Assembly (NCBI GenBank): GCA_045106235.1
Contig: JBGCEJ010000001.1
Location: forward strand, 138,415 to 202,414
DNA: 64,000 nt
Reading direction: 5' to 3'
Origin: UBA4427 sp045106235
GTDB lineage: Bacteria > Myxococcota_A > UBA9160 > UBA4427
In this document: positions 1 through 9,047 of the stretch, piece by piece
Layout of the letters: each line of letters starts with the position of its first letter
Numbering within the stretch: position 1 is the first letter of the stretch
The notes under the pieces: model-generated
Databases searched by the model: none
What the model saw: the letters and a program-made list of their open reading frames with translations, nothing else
What the model was told of the DNA's origin: nothing
Position numbers and translations under genes: made by a program

Positions 1-825
1 GAGTGGATCGTCTGGCCGGAAACGGCGGTTCCCGGGTATTTGGAATACGACGCAGCGCTGCGTTCCCAGCTTGCGGAGCTCGCGGGCCGATTTGGGGTCA
101 CGTTCTTCGTCGGGGGAATGGGGATCGATCTCGATCCGACGAGTGGCCGGCCCTCCGCGTACTACGACAGCGCCTTCGTGATGGATCCGTCGGGGAGACT
201 CGTTGATCGCTACGACAAGACCCACCTCGTCCCCTTTGGCGAGTTTGTGCCTCTGCGTGGGCTGCTGGGTCATGTCTTCCAGTCGCTGGCGACGGGACTC
301 GCCACGTCGGACGTCACGCCGGGGTCGAGGCCTCGGACCTTGGGGATCGAGGGGGGCCTGCGGCCGGATGGGGCGAGCGGGGTCTACCGCGTTGGGATCC
401 CGATCTGTTACGAGCTGCTCTTCCCGCATCTCGTCCGGCAGTTCGGGGAGCAAGAAGCAGGGCTCTTGCTCGCGATTACGAACGATGCTTGGTACGGTCG
501 GACCGGTGCACCCCACCAGTTCTTGGCGATGACGGCGATGCGCGCGGCGGAAAGTGGCCTGTTCACGGTTCGCGCCGCGAATACGGGCATATCGGCGATC
601 ATTGAACCGAACGGGAAGGTGACACAGGCGAGCGCGCTCTTTGAAGAGGCGATCGTGATGGGGGAAATCCGGGTTCAAAACGGAGCCGAGGCGACGTTTT
701 ATTCGCGTTTCGGAGATGGATTCGCAGCGCTCTGTATCGGCTGGACGGGCCTTTTGGGAGTGCGACTATTTCGAGATCGCCGCAGGGCTTCGGTCCGCGG
801 TCAGGAAGAGGGTTTGGCTGAATGA
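1..825 (+). CDS. lnt: Apolipoprotein N-acyltransferase, C-terminal part (cut by window start)
   Basis: Lnt transfers the third acyl chain from a phospholipid to the N-terminal cysteine of outer-membrane lipoproteins, on the periplasmic face of the inner membrane. The frame is open from base 1. It begins inside the nitrilase domain with WPETAVPGYL, whose Glu matches the first residue of the Glu-Lys-Cys triad. The Lys lies in YDKTHLVPFGEFVP and the Cys in IPICYELLFP. The N-terminal membrane segments lie outside the window. A hydrophobic helix near the end (FAALCIGWTGLLGV) fits the family's last membrane segment. The stop overlaps the prfB ATG, so the two are probably co-transcribed. Its partners LolC/E and LolD follow shortly downstream. 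Confidence 0.93.
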   Translation, partial: EWIVWPETAVPGYLEYDAALRSQLAELAGRFGVTFFVGGMGIDLDPTSGRPSAYYDSAFVMDPSGRLVDRYDKTHLVPFGEFVPLRGLLGHVFQSLATGLATSDVTPGSRPRTLGIEGGLRPDGASGVYRVGIPICYELLFPHLVRQFGEQEAGLLLAITNDAWYGRTGAPHQFLAMTAMRAAESGLFTVRAANTGISAIIEPNGKVTQASALFEEAIVMGEIRVQNGAEATFYSRFGDGFAALCIGWTGLLGVRLFRDRRRASVRGQEEGLAE

Positions 826-1995
826 GTGGCGAGAAGGGCGCGGGGTTCGATGTCAGCGATCAGAATGATCGGCTGCGCGATTTGCGAAGGCGCTTCGACG
901 AGTTCCGGGGGCGTCTTTGACGTAGCTTCCCTGCGCATTCAGCTGGAGGAACTCGAGGGGGAAATGGCGCGCCCCGACCTTTGGGACGATCCCGAAAAAG
1001 CCCAGGAAGTGGGCCGCAAGAAGAATGCCGTCGAGGATGAGCTGTCGCTCTACGACCGCGTCGAATCGGGACTCGATGACGCGGAAGTTTTGCTCGAGCT
1101 GGCTCAGGAAGCGCAAGATCCGGAGACGGCCGCGGAAGTGGTCGAGAAATGCGATGAAGTTTCCGGCATGCTGGAGCAGGCCGAGCTGAAGCAGCTCCTC
1201 GGGGGTGAATACGATTCCGCGAACGTGCTGCTTTCGATTAATTCCGGGGCGGGCGGGACCGACGCCAGCGACTGGGCCGAGATGCTGCTTCGCATGTATC
1301 TGCGCTGGGCGGAACGTCGTGAGTTCAAGACCGAGATCCTGGATATCCAGGGTGCTGAGGAGGCGGGGATTCGCGGCGTGACCCTCCGAATCGAAGGCGC
1401 CTACGCGTACGGCTATTTGAATTCAGAGCAGGGGGTGCATCGCCTGGTGCGTATCTCGCCTTTTGATTCTGCGGCGCGCCGACATACGGCGTTCGCCAGC
1501 GTGACCGCGGTGCCCGAGATTGACGACTCGATCGAAGTCGAGATCGACGAAACGGATCTGCGCGTCGATACGTACCGCTCGAGCGGAGCGGGTGGGCAGC
1601 ACGTGAATAAAACGGACTCGGCGGTTCGCCTCACGCATATTCCGACGAATACGGTGGCGCAGTGTCAGAACGAGCGGTCTCAGCATAAGAACCGCGCGAC
1701 GGCGATGAAGATCATGCGCGCCAAGCTCTTTGAGATCAAACGACAGGAGCAGCAGGCGCGGATCGAAGAACTGACGGGCGAGCGGCGTGAGATCGGATTC
1801 GGCAGTCAGATCCGTTCCTATACCCTGCATCCGCAGCAGCGCGCGAAGGATCACCGCACGGACTATGAAATCGGCAATGTCGAAGGCGTGCTGGACGGGG
1901 ATATCGATCCTTTTATTCGCGCGACGCTCCTCGCGCAGGGCGCACAGGTTCGGACGTCGGGCCGGGATGGGCATGACGCGGGCGGGGATGAATAG
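822..1995 (+). CDS. prfB: Peptide chain release factor 2 (needs +1 programmed frameshift)
   Basis: RF2 reads UAA and UGA stops and triggers peptide release on the ribosome. Translation most likely starts at ATG 822, which overlaps the lnt stop as ATGA. It runs 32 codons to an in-frame TGA at 918-920, then continues in the +1 frame from GAC at 919 to the stop at 1995. The joined product is about 390 residues, against about 365 in E. coli. The RF2 stop-recognition tripeptide SPF is near residue 212 and the catalytic GGQ near residue 257, followed by HVNKTDSAVR. A caller that ignores the frameshift would start at 826 in the wrong frame and give a spurious N-terminus. UGA recognition by RF2 itself should make the shift autoregulatory. 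Confidence 0.96.
906..921 (+). promoter_or_regulatory. prfB programmed +1 frameshift site
   Basis: The bases read CGGGGG CGT CTT TGA C. A Shine-Dalgarno-like G run is followed after 3 nt by the slippery CTT, the in-frame TGA stop and a C. Spacing and order are identical to the classic site in E. coli prfB (AGGGGG TAT CTT TGA C). Slow decoding of TGA-C by low RF2 lets tRNA-Leu slip from CTT to TTT, so RF2 controls its own synthesis. Confidence 0.95.
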
Positions 1996-2000
1996 ACATC

Positions 2001-4010
2001 ATGGATGAACTCTTCGGGCGCTTTGCGGCGTTCCTCAGCACGGCGGGGGGCGGCATTGCCGTCGCTTTCATTATCTCGCTGGCCGCGGGGATCATTGCGA
2101 TGACCCTCGTCTATCTGGGCTCGGCGCTGCTCGTGCTTGATCGTTTTGCGCGGGTCGCGAAGGGATGGGTGGGGCCGATTGTGGCGGGCATCGCCGTTGC
2201 GGCGGGTGTCGCGCTTTTGGCAACGGTGGAGAGTTTTCCGTCGGACGCCGTCTATACCTGGACGGAGTGGCGCGAGAGCTTCATCTCTCAACTTGGTCTC
2301 ACGCTTGCGTCGTGTGCGTTCTTTCTTGCCGTCGTCCGCGTCGCGACTTTAAAGCTCTCGCAGGGGTGGCTGAGTTTGGCCGTGACGGCCTCCGCGGCTT
2401 TGGCGGTCGGGCTTGGGCTCGCGGCGACCGGGAGCGTGGCGCTTGCGCCGAGCGCTTTTGCGGTGGCCTTCGGCCTGGCAGTTTTGCTTTTCGGGATTCG
2501 GCGTGCGCGGGGAGGCGCCGAGCGCGGGACGCTTGAGCGTTTGCTCTGGATCGCGTCTTTGGGCTTGCTTCCGGGGGCGCTCGTCGCGGCGTACCTGATG
2601 ACGGGTGGCTCGTACTCGGCGATCGAATGGTCTGCTCAGCTTTCGAGTCTGATCCTGGGCCTGCTTCTCGGCCTCATCCTTCTCGGGCTGATCCCGCTTG
2701 CGATCGCGGGCTTCATCGCGATGCGCCATTCCGTCGAATGGTTCATCGCGCTTCGCTACCTCGTGGCCCAGCGCAGACAGGTCTTTATCTCCGCCATCAC
2801 CGCCATCTGTGTGGGCGGGATTGCGGCGGGTGTTTGGCTGATCATCGTGGTTCTCTCGGTGATGAACGGCTTCGAGCAGACCTGGCGGGAGGAGATCCTC
2901 GGCAACCGAGCGCATTTTACGGTCCACTCGAGTTTCGGCCCCTTCGTCGATCACGAAGACATCATGAAGGTGGTCGAGAGTGTCGACGGTGTTGAGGCCG
3001 TGAGTCCGTACCTCGATGCCGAAGGCATGGTGCGCGGCGCCCAGGGCCAAATCGCAAGCGTGCGACTGCGCGGCGTGGATCCTTCTACGGTTGGCCGAGT
3101 GACCGATCTCGAAAACGATCTGCAGGTGATCGAGGGGGAGACGACCCCCAATTTAGTCGACCGCTTCGCGTCGCTCGGGGAAGATCCTGAAGCGCCCGGA
3201 ATCATCATTGGCGGCCATCTGGCGCTCTCCATGAATCTTGGGGTGGGGGATCGTTTGCTTCTGATCTCGCCATTTGGCGGGCCCCCGACGCCCCTTGGCC
3301 CCGGCCCAAAACTGAAACGTTTTACCGTGGTCGGCGTGTTTCAGTCGAGCTTCTACCAATACGATGAAGCCTTCACGTACACGACACTCGAGGCCGCACG
3401 GGATTTTCGGAAAGCCGGAGCTGTGGTTGACGGCATAGAGGCGCGCACAACGGACCATTACCGTTCTCAGCTCGTCGGGGCCAAGGTGGAGCAGGCGCTT
3501 GAATACCCCTACCGCACCCGCGACTGGAAAGAGGTCTTTCCTGCGTTCTTTCAGGCGCTGAAAACCGAACGCGTGATGATGTTCTTGCTGTTGACGATGA
3601 TCATGGTGGTGGCCGCCTTCGTGATCGTGGCGACGCTGGTGATGATGATCATGGAGAAGTCGAGCGATATCGCCATTCTGAAGGCGATGGGCGCGGAGGA
3701 CGCAATGATCGAGAGGATCTTCGCCTTGGAAGGCACATTGATTGGGCTCTTCGGCACCTTGATTGGCGTTGCGGCGGGGATCGCGGTGACAGGACAGCTC
3801 GGTTGGATTCAGAGCAAGATCGAGAGCCTGACGGGGATCGATACGCTGCCCGCGAGTGTCTATCAATTCTCGGAGTTGCCATCGAAGGTGGATCCTGTTC
3901 AGGTGGCCGGGGTGGCCGCGATCGCGATGGTGCTTTCGCTCGGGGCGACGCTGCTTCCGAGCCGCCAGGGCGCGCGCATCGATCCCGCAGCGGGGCTCCG
4001 CCATGAGTAG
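2001..4010 (+). CDS. LolC/LolE-type lipoprotein-releasing permease with N-terminal membrane extension
   Basis: This is the membrane subunit that, with LolD, extracts mature lipoproteins from the inner membrane and passes them to LolA. The 669-residue frame starts at ATG 2001, five bases after the prfB stop. Residues from about 241 onward look like an ordinary LolC/E protein: MRHSVEWFIALRYL, a first membrane helix, VLSVMNGFE, a large periplasmic domain, then three C-terminal helices with the FtsX-type VMMIMEKSSDIAILKAMGA loop. Residues 1-240 are extra and contain roughly six hydrophobic segments not found in typical 400-415-residue LolC/E. An in-frame ATG at 2721 sits exactly where a normal LolC/E would begin, without a good ribosome site. 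It overlaps lolD by 8 nt. Only one LolC/E gene is visible here, so the complex may use a homodimer. Confidence 0.88.
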   Translation: MDELFGRFAAFLSTAGGGIAVAFIISLAAGIIAMTLVYLGSALLVLDRFARVAKGWVGPIVAGIAVAAGVALLATVESFPSDAVYTWTEWRESFISQLGLTLASCAFFLAVVRVATLKLSQGWLSLAVTASAALAVGLGLAATGSVALAPSAFAVAFGLAVLLFGIRRARGGAERGTLERLLWIASLGLLPGALVAAYLMTGGSYSAIEWSAQLSSLILGLLLGLILLGLIPLAIAGFIAMRHSVEWFIALRYLVAQRRQVFISAITAICVGGIAAGVWLIIVVLSVMNGFEQTWREEILGNRAHFTVHSSFGPFVDHEDIMKVVESVDGVEAVSPYLDAEGMVRGAQGQIASVRLRGVDPSTVGRVTDLENDLQVIEGETTPNLVDRFASLGEDPEAPGIIIGGHLALSMNLGVGDRLLLISPFGGPPTPLGPGPKLKRFTVVGVFQSSFYQYDEAFTYTTLEAARDFRKAGAVVDGIEARTTDHYRSQLVGAKVEQALEYPYRTRDWKEVFPAFFQALKTERVMMFLLLTMIMVVAAFVIVATLVMMIMEKSSDIAILKAMGAEDAMIERIFALEGTLIGLFGTLIGVAAGIAVTGQLGWIQSKIESLTGIDTLPASVYQFSELPSKVDPVQVAGVAAIAMVLSLGATLLPSRQGARIDPAAGLRHE

Positions 4011-4773
4011 TGAGTCGACGACACAGGGGATAACACAAGGGGCAGCGCACGGTGCTGCGAAGCCGGCGGGAGCGGGCGTGCCGCTCGTCGAGATTTCAGG
4101 TCTCGACCGTTCCTTTGAAACCGGGGGCGGGCAGGTGGATGTCTTGTCCGGTCTCGACCTCGTCGTGCACGAAGGCGACCGGATCGCGATCGTCGGTCAG
4201 TCCGGCGTGGGCAAGTCGACCTTTCTGCATATTTTGGGGACCCTCGATCATCCAACGGCGGGGCAGGTCCGTTTCCGCGGTGAAGATGTCTTCGCCCGTT
4301 CGCGAGAGGCCCTGGCCGATCTGCGGGGACAATTCCTGGGCTTCGTTTTTCAGTTTCATCATCTCCTGCCCGAGTTCAGTGCCCTTGAGAACGTGATGAT
4401 GCCGGGTTTGATTCAGGCGATTCCGCGGAGTGAGATGGCGGATCGGGCGGAGGCGATGTTGCGCGACGTGGGCCTGGGGCACCGGATCGAGCACGCCGTG
4501 GGAAAGCTCTCCGGTGGCGAGCGCCAGCGTGTCGCGGTGGCGCGAGCCCTTGTGCTGAATCCGCCGCTGGTGCTGGCGGATGAGCCCACGGGCAATCTGG
4601 ACCCGGCGACGGGCGATCAGGTCGCCGAGCTGCTCTTTGAGATGAACCGCACCCGGGGCACGACTTTGGTCGTTGTGACCCACAGTAAGCGCATGGCGGA
4701 TCAGCTCGGCCGAGTGATGGTGCTGAACGGCGGCCGCCTTCACGAAGGCGAGGCCGGCAGCGCGGTCGTCTGA
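4003..4773 (+). CDS. lolD: Lipoprotein-releasing ABC ATPase LolD
   Basis: LolD powers lipoprotein release by the LolC/E permease. The 256-residue protein has Walker A GQSGVGKST, a Q-loop region FVFQFHHLLPEFSALENVMMP, signature LSGGERQRVAVARAL, Walker B VLADEPTGNLD and the H-loop VVVTHS. FQFHHLLPEF is typical of LolD. ATG 4003 was chosen because it overlaps the upstream permease stop and precedes the conserved domain by about 27 residues of flexible, low-complexity sequence. A longer frame open from 3856 would only read through the permease gene. It is clearly the partner of the upstream permease. Confidence 0.95.
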   Translation: MSSESTTQGITQGAAHGAAKPAGAGVPLVEISGLDRSFETGGGQVDVLSGLDLVVHEGDRIAIVGQSGVGKSTFLHILGTLDHPTAGQVRFRGEDVFARSREALADLRGQFLGFVFQFHHLLPEFSALENVMMPGLIQAIPRSEMADRAEAMLRDVGLGHRIEHAVGKLSGGERQRVAVARALVLNPPLVLADEPTGNLDPATGDQVAELLFEMNRTRGTTLVVVTHSKRMADQLGRVMVLNGGRLHEGEAGSAVV

Positions 4774-4911
4774 GCCCCGCTTGGACACCTCTTCTGCCCT
4801 GGAAGTTGCGCTTCCGAAGACGTTTTTCATGCTGGGGGATGATGTCCACTTAAAGGGCGCTGAAAAGCCTCTAAGCCCCCGTCTTCGCGATGCTTTCTTG
4901 ACTCTGAGTGG

Positions 4912-4940
4912 TTGAAAGGGGACAGGGGCTCGCATACCTT
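4912..4940 (+). promoter_or_regulatory. Possible sigma-70 promoter for bamA
   Basis: TTGAAA (4912-4917) and TACCTT (4935-4940) are separated by 17 nt in the gap between lolD and bamA. The -35 matches 5 of 6 bases and the -10 only 3 of 6. Transcription would start near 4947, which would leave TTG 4949 without a leader and favours a later bamA start. A weak hairpin (GGAAG/CTTCC, 4801-4815) with TTTTT seven bases downstream may end the lolD transcript. The rest of the gap shows nothing I recognise. Confidence 0.3.
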
Positions 4941-5008
4941 TCGGCGCCTTGATCGCGCGCCTTCCTGGGCCGCGCGGAATACGTCTGGCAAAGCCGACGG
5001 GAGACCCA

Positions 5009-8000
5009 TTGAAGCGGAGTGAAGGACGAGTCCTGAAGTGCGAGGACCCATCGTTGGGCTCGTATGAGAGTGCGGTGCGCCGCGCGTCGGCGCCGGGTTG
5101 GGTTGCGAGGCGATTCGTGCTCTTCGTGAGCCTCGCGATCGTGCTGTTTGCTCCGGGACTGGGCGGCGCGCAGGACGGCCCCGTCGAATACGGCGCGATC
5201 GATGCCGAGACACCTTTGCGGGCTTCGAAGCAGGTCGTCGTGCTGCCGTTTCGGCTTCACAGTGAGCAGTCTCTTGCGATCCTCTCCGATAGCCTGGATG
5301 AACTCCTCGCTCAGCGAGTCGAGGCGGGGGGAGAAGTCAGCGCGATTGCTCAGAGCGATCTTGAAGAGCGCTTCGGGGTTGCGGCGCCGAGTGCGGAGGC
5401 GACGGACGATGTCCTGCGCGCCTTTGCGGGGCAGACTGGTCTCGACGCCGTTGTCACGGGCAGTCTGACGGAACTAGCGGGTCGATTTAGTCTCGACGTT
5501 CGCGTGACCCCGGCGTCCCGGGGCGCGACGCCGAAGAGTCTTGTGTTGACGGCGGGCAGCGACCGAGAGCTGCTCGACCGACTCGGCGAGTTGGCGGAGC
5601 GCGTGAGTGCGGCGGTGCGAGGCGGCCTGCCTGACCGAATCGTGGGTATTCGGTTTGAAGGGGCGGCCTCGATCGAGAGTGAGCTGCTCGGAACGCTGAC
5701 CCATCGACAGGGAGCCGTGTTCAACGCGGCGAAACTCGAAGACGATCGCCGACGATTGGCGACGGACCCGCGGATCGCGCGTGTGCTTGCGCGCCCGCAG
5801 CAAACCGAGACCGGGATCGAGATCGTCTATGACATCGTGCGCGCGGAGCGGCTGCTCGGCGGCGAGGGCGTTCAGCAGGAAACGGGCGAAGTCGTCGCGG
5901 AAGTCGTTGTGCGAGGGAATCGGCGTATCGACGAAGAGGAAATTCGCGTTCGCGTGCGGACCGCGGCCGGCGGGAACTATGACGCGGGGCAGGTCGCGCG
6001 GGATGTAAAGTCGATTTTTCAGCAGGGCTTCTTCCGAGATGTTCAGGTCCTGGCTGAGGAAACGCCGCTGGGGCTTCGTGTGATCTTCGAAGTCACTGAG
6101 AGCCCTGTCATCCGCGAAATCGCGATTACCGGGAACGACAACCTCGAAGGCGACAAGATCAAGGATGCGCTGACCATCACGACCGGCGCGCCTCTCGACT
6201 TTCCGCTGCTGCGCGAGAATGTTGAGCGCATGACCGCGCTCTACCGAAGCGAAGGGTACTACCTCGCGGAAGTCTCGTACGATATCGAGGACATTACGGA
6301 AGGGTCCGTTGCGGTCAATTTCGACGTGCTCGAGAAAGATAAGCTGAAGCTCCGCGCAATCGAGTTCAGCGGCAACGAAGCCTTTACCGAAGACGAGCTC
6401 ACGACGGGCTTCTCGACGAAGACCTGGCAATTCTACTCCTTGGCGACGAGTTGGTTCGATCGCACAGGAACCTATTCAGAGCCGATCTTTCTGCGCGATC
6501 TGCGGCTGATTGAAAAACTCTATACGGATAATGGCTACGTCCAGTCCCGGGTGATCGGTCCGGAAGTCGATCCTCGTGAGGACGGTCTCTTCCTCAAGGT
6601 GGAGATCATCGAGGGCCCCAAGTTCAAGGTGGGCAAGCTCGGCGTCGAGGGTGACGAGACGATTGATCTCGATGCGCTGCGCAAGAAAATTCAGCTTGAA
6701 GAGGGCGAGACCTTCAGCCGCTCGAGTCTCACCTCGGACGTCGAAATCCTTGAGGCGCATTACACCGATCGCGGTTTCTTCTTCGCCAACGTGAATCCCA
6801 TCACGCAGACGAATCAGGAAGATCTGACGGTCGATGTCGACTTCGTCGTCGAGAAGGGCCCGCTCTACTTCGTTCGCAACATCGACGTGAATGGCAACAC
6901 GCGGACCGTCGATTCTGTGATTCGGCGGGAGATCCGACTCGTCGAAGGCCAGCTCTACTCCGCCCGCGCTCTTGAAGTCAGTAGCTTTCGAATTCGCCGC
7001 TTGGGCTTTTTCGAAGATGTCGCCTTTGAGCCGAATACAACGGAAGACCCGTCGCAGCTGGACCTTGACGTGAATGTTGTCGAAAGACCGACTGGCGCCT
7101 TCAGCTTCGGGGCGGGTTTCTCCTCCGCCGATAATTTCATCTTCACGGCCTCGCTCTCCCAGTCGAATCTCTTCGGTCGTGGCTACGGCGCGAACGTATC
7201 CGCCGACATCGGCGGCAACTCCAGCCGCTATTTTGTTTCGTTGACCGACCCGTATTTCCTGGGCAGCACGTTCAGCTTTTCCGCGACGGCCTTCCTCACG
7301 GAAGTGCGGTTCAACGACTTCGAGCAGGACCAGCAGGGCGTCGAATTCTCGGTCGGCCATCCTCTGACGATCGACAACAGCGCGTCGATCTCGCTCCGCT
7401 ATGGCTACTCGCAACGGCGCGTGACCCAGAATACGAATCTGAATGCGCTGGCCTCTCCGATTTCACGTCAGGTGCTGCAGGGACAGCAAAGTACGAGCCG
7501 GATCGGCATCTCGGTCGGCGTAGATACCCGCAACGACCGGTTCGCGCCGACGTCCGGCTACGCGGCAACGGGCTTCATCGAGTACGCAGGGCTCGGCGGG
7601 TTTGCGAAGTTCCTGAGTCTGGAAGCCCGCGCGGGCTATTATTTCGGAGCACCCGACTGGCTCTTTGAGCGCTCGACGTTCGTGGTGAGTACGCGGCTTG
7701 GCTACGCGCTGCCCTTAAACAAGCTGAGCGATTTCGACTTGCCGATTCGGAACTCGGAAGTCTGTGCGGATCCGTCGAACTGCACGAACGCGGGCAACCT
7801 GGATCAGCTCGATAATGATATTCGGCTCCCGCTGACCGAGCGCTACTTCCTGGGCGGACTTGGCAATACCCGCCTTCGCGGATTCGAGGGTCGCTCCGTC
7901 GGACCGAGGCGTCCCGAACTGCGCTTTACAGAGCTCGGCTCGGGGCGGGTCTACCATCCGGTGGGGACGCGTCTCATTACGGACCCGGGGACGGGGCAGC

Positions 8001-8398
8001 GGACCGCGATTTGTGACGATTCGTTTCTGGCGCAGAATTTCGGGAACGGAAACGGGCGCTGTAACTCCGTCGGGGACAAGAAATTCGAAGATTTCAAGGA
8101 TATCGGCGAGACGCAGACGATTGGCGGCGCCTCCTTCATCAGCAGCTCATTCGAGTATCGTTTCCCGATCTCCGAAGAGTTGGGGCTCCTGGGCATCGGA
8201 TTCATCGATATGGGCAACTCCTTTGCGGAGGGCGAAATCTTGTTCGACGCTTCGGAGTGGCGCTACGGTTATGGCGGCGGCGTGCTCTGGTTCTCACCCT
8301 TCGGGCCGCTTCAGCTTGTGCTTGGCTTTCCCGTCGATCCTCGGTCGAACGAGCAAACGCCCGTCTTCGAATTTTCTGTCGGGGGACTCGGGATCTAG
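5009..8398 (+). CDS. bamA: Outer-membrane protein assembly factor BamA, extended
   Basis: BamA inserts beta-barrel proteins into the outer membrane. I chose TTG 5009 because GGGAG lies 5 nt upstream. GTG 5075 is an alternative giving a shorter signal peptide, and the frame is open from TTG 4949 without a ribosome site. A hydrophobic signal (FVLFVSLAIVLF) ends at about GLGGAQ. A TolB-N/FlgO-like alpha/beta region follows (roughly residues 70-200, starting KQVVVLPF). Six consecutive POTRA-like repeats occupy about 208-692 (VVVRGNRRI, IAITGNDNL, IEFSGNEAF, LGVEGDETI, IDVNGNTRT, plus a divergent first one); E. coli has five. The barrel contains the loop-6 motif RLRGFEGR and long loops with four cysteines. 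The last residue is Ile (GGLGI), not the usual aromatic. Confidence 0.95.
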   Translation: MKRSEGRVLKCEDPSLGSYESAVRRASAPGWVARRFVLFVSLAIVLFAPGLGGAQDGPVEYGAIDAETPLRASKQVVVLPFRLHSEQSLAILSDSLDELLAQRVEAGGEVSAIAQSDLEERFGVAAPSAEATDDVLRAFAGQTGLDAVVTGSLTELAGRFSLDVRVTPASRGATPKSLVLTAGSDRELLDRLGELAERVSAAVRGGLPDRIVGIRFEGAASIESELLGTLTHRQGAVFNAAKLEDDRRRLATDPRIARVLARPQQTETGIEIVYDIVRAERLLGGEGVQQETGEVVAEVVVRGNRRIDEEEIRVRVRTAAGGNYDAGQVARDVKSIFQQGFFRDVQVLAEETPLGLRVIFEVTESPVIREIAITGNDNLEGDKIKDALTITTGAPLDFPLLRENVERMTALYRSEGYYLAEVSYDIEDITEGSVAVNFDVLEKDKLKLRAIEFSGNEAFTEDELTTGFSTKTWQFYSLATSWFDRTGTYSEPIFLRDLRLIEKLYTDNGYVQSRVIGPEVDPREDGLFLKVEIIEGPKFKVGKLGVEGDETIDLDALRKKIQLEEGETFSRSSLTSDVEILEAHYTDRGFFFANVNPITQTNQEDLTVDVDFVVEKGPLYFVRNIDVNGNTRTVDSVIRREIRLVEGQLYSARALEVSSFRIRRLGFFEDVAFEPNTTEDPSQLDLDVNVVERPTGAFSFGAGFSSADNFIFTASLSQSNLFGRGYGANVSADIGGNSSRYFVSLTDPYFLGSTFSFSATAFLTEVRFNDFEQDQQGVEFSVGHPLTIDNSASISLRYGYSQRRVTQNTNLNALASPISRQVLQGQQSTSRIGISVGVDTRNDRFAPTSGYAATGFIEYAGLGGFAKFLSLEARAGYYFGAPDWLFERSTFVVSTRLGYALPLNKLSDFDLPIRNSEVCADPSNCTNAGNLDQLDNDIRLPLTERYFLGGLGNTRLRGFEGRSVGPRRPELRFTELGSGRVYHPVGTRLITDPGTGQRTAICDDSFLAQNFGNGNGRCNSVGDKKFEDFKDIGETQTIGGASFISSSFEYRFPISEELGLLGIGFIDMGNSFAEGEILFDASEWRYGYGGGVLWFSPFGPLQLVLGFPVDPRSNEQTPVFEFSVGGLGI

Positions 8399-8462
8399 CG
8401 AACGTGTTTGAGCTCGCCGACCTCTTAACTTACGGATCGCCCGCGGCGAGTACTGCTTAACC

Positions 8463-8486
8463 CACTGAGCGTATCAGTGATTTTTT
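8463..8486 (+). terminator. Rho-independent terminator or attenuator between bamA and skp
   Basis: CACTGA (8463-8468) and TCAGTG (8474-8479) form a perfect 6-bp stem with a 5-nt loop, followed at once by A and six T residues. The stem is short and only moderately GC-rich, so it may attenuate rather than fully stop transcription before skp. Confidence 0.55.
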
Positions 8487-8514
8487 CTTGATTCTAATAA
8501 GTAAGGTAAGTGCC

Positions 8515-9036
8515 ATGAAATTCGACAAGATTATTCTTTTGCTTGGGATCGGCCTCGTGCTGGGTTGGGGCGTCGCCGCGACGAATGATCCGGTTAAGGT
8601 CGGTTTCGTTGACATCGAGCGCGTGCTCGCGACCTCCGATAAGGGCAAATCCGCACGGGACGAGCTCGAAAGAAAAGGGCGAGAAGCACAGCAGCGACTC
8701 GCGCCGATCGCAGAGCAGCTCGAGTCGATGGGCAAGGAGCTCGAGTCGAAGCAGTTCGTGATGTCCGAAGACGCGGTCCGGGCGAAGCAGCTCGATATGG
8801 TTGAGCTCCGCAATCGCTACGAGAACAAGGCGAAGGAAGAAGAGGGGCAGTTCAAGATTGAGCAGCAGCGCCTGCTGGCTCCCCTCGTCGAGCGGCTCGC
8901 GAGCGTGATCAAGGAAGTCGGTCGAGACAACGGTTTCTCCGTCATTCTCCGCACGGATACGCCGGGACTCGAATACCGGCGTGAAGCGCTTGATGTCACG
9001 GATCTCGTGATCAAGAACTTCAACCGTAAGGGCTAG
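8515..9036 (+). CDS. skp: Periplasmic chaperone OmpH/Skp
   Basis: Skp holds unfolded outer-membrane proteins in the periplasm for delivery to BamA. The 173-residue protein has a signal peptide (IILLLGIGLVLGWGVAA), then KVGFVDIERVLATSDKGK, which is the family's N-terminal strand, a long charged coiled coil forming the tentacle, and a C-terminal DVTDLVIKNFN segment. ATG 8515 is preceded by AAGG at a suitable distance. A TTG at 8488 lies right after the terminator T-run and is unlikely. It sits between bamA and lpxA, the usual place, but lpxD and fabZ are absent from this spot. Confidence 0.93.
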   Translation: MKFDKIILLLGIGLVLGWGVAATNDPVKVGFVDIERVLATSDKGKSARDELERKGREAQQRLAPIAEQLESMGKELESKQFVMSEDAVRAKQLDMVELRNRYENKAKEEEGQFKIEQQRLLAPLVERLASVIKEVGRDNGFSVILRTDTPGLEYRREALDVTDLVIKNFNRKG

Positions 9037-9047
9037 ATACGAAGCCC

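Noticed and set aside
826..918. Alternative in-frame start of prfB at 826
   Set aside because: The residues encoded before the frameshift site in that frame are unlike RF2; the zero-frame 32-codon segment plus CTT-TGA-C explains the locus better.
4949..5008. TTG 4949 as the start of bamA
   Set aside because: It lacks a ribosome site and would fall at the start point of the proposed promoter; TTG 5009 has GGGAG 5 nt upstream.
6476..7414. Minus-strand open frame of about 312 codons opposite bamA
   Set aside because: Antisense shadow of the BamA frame, with no recognisable domain.
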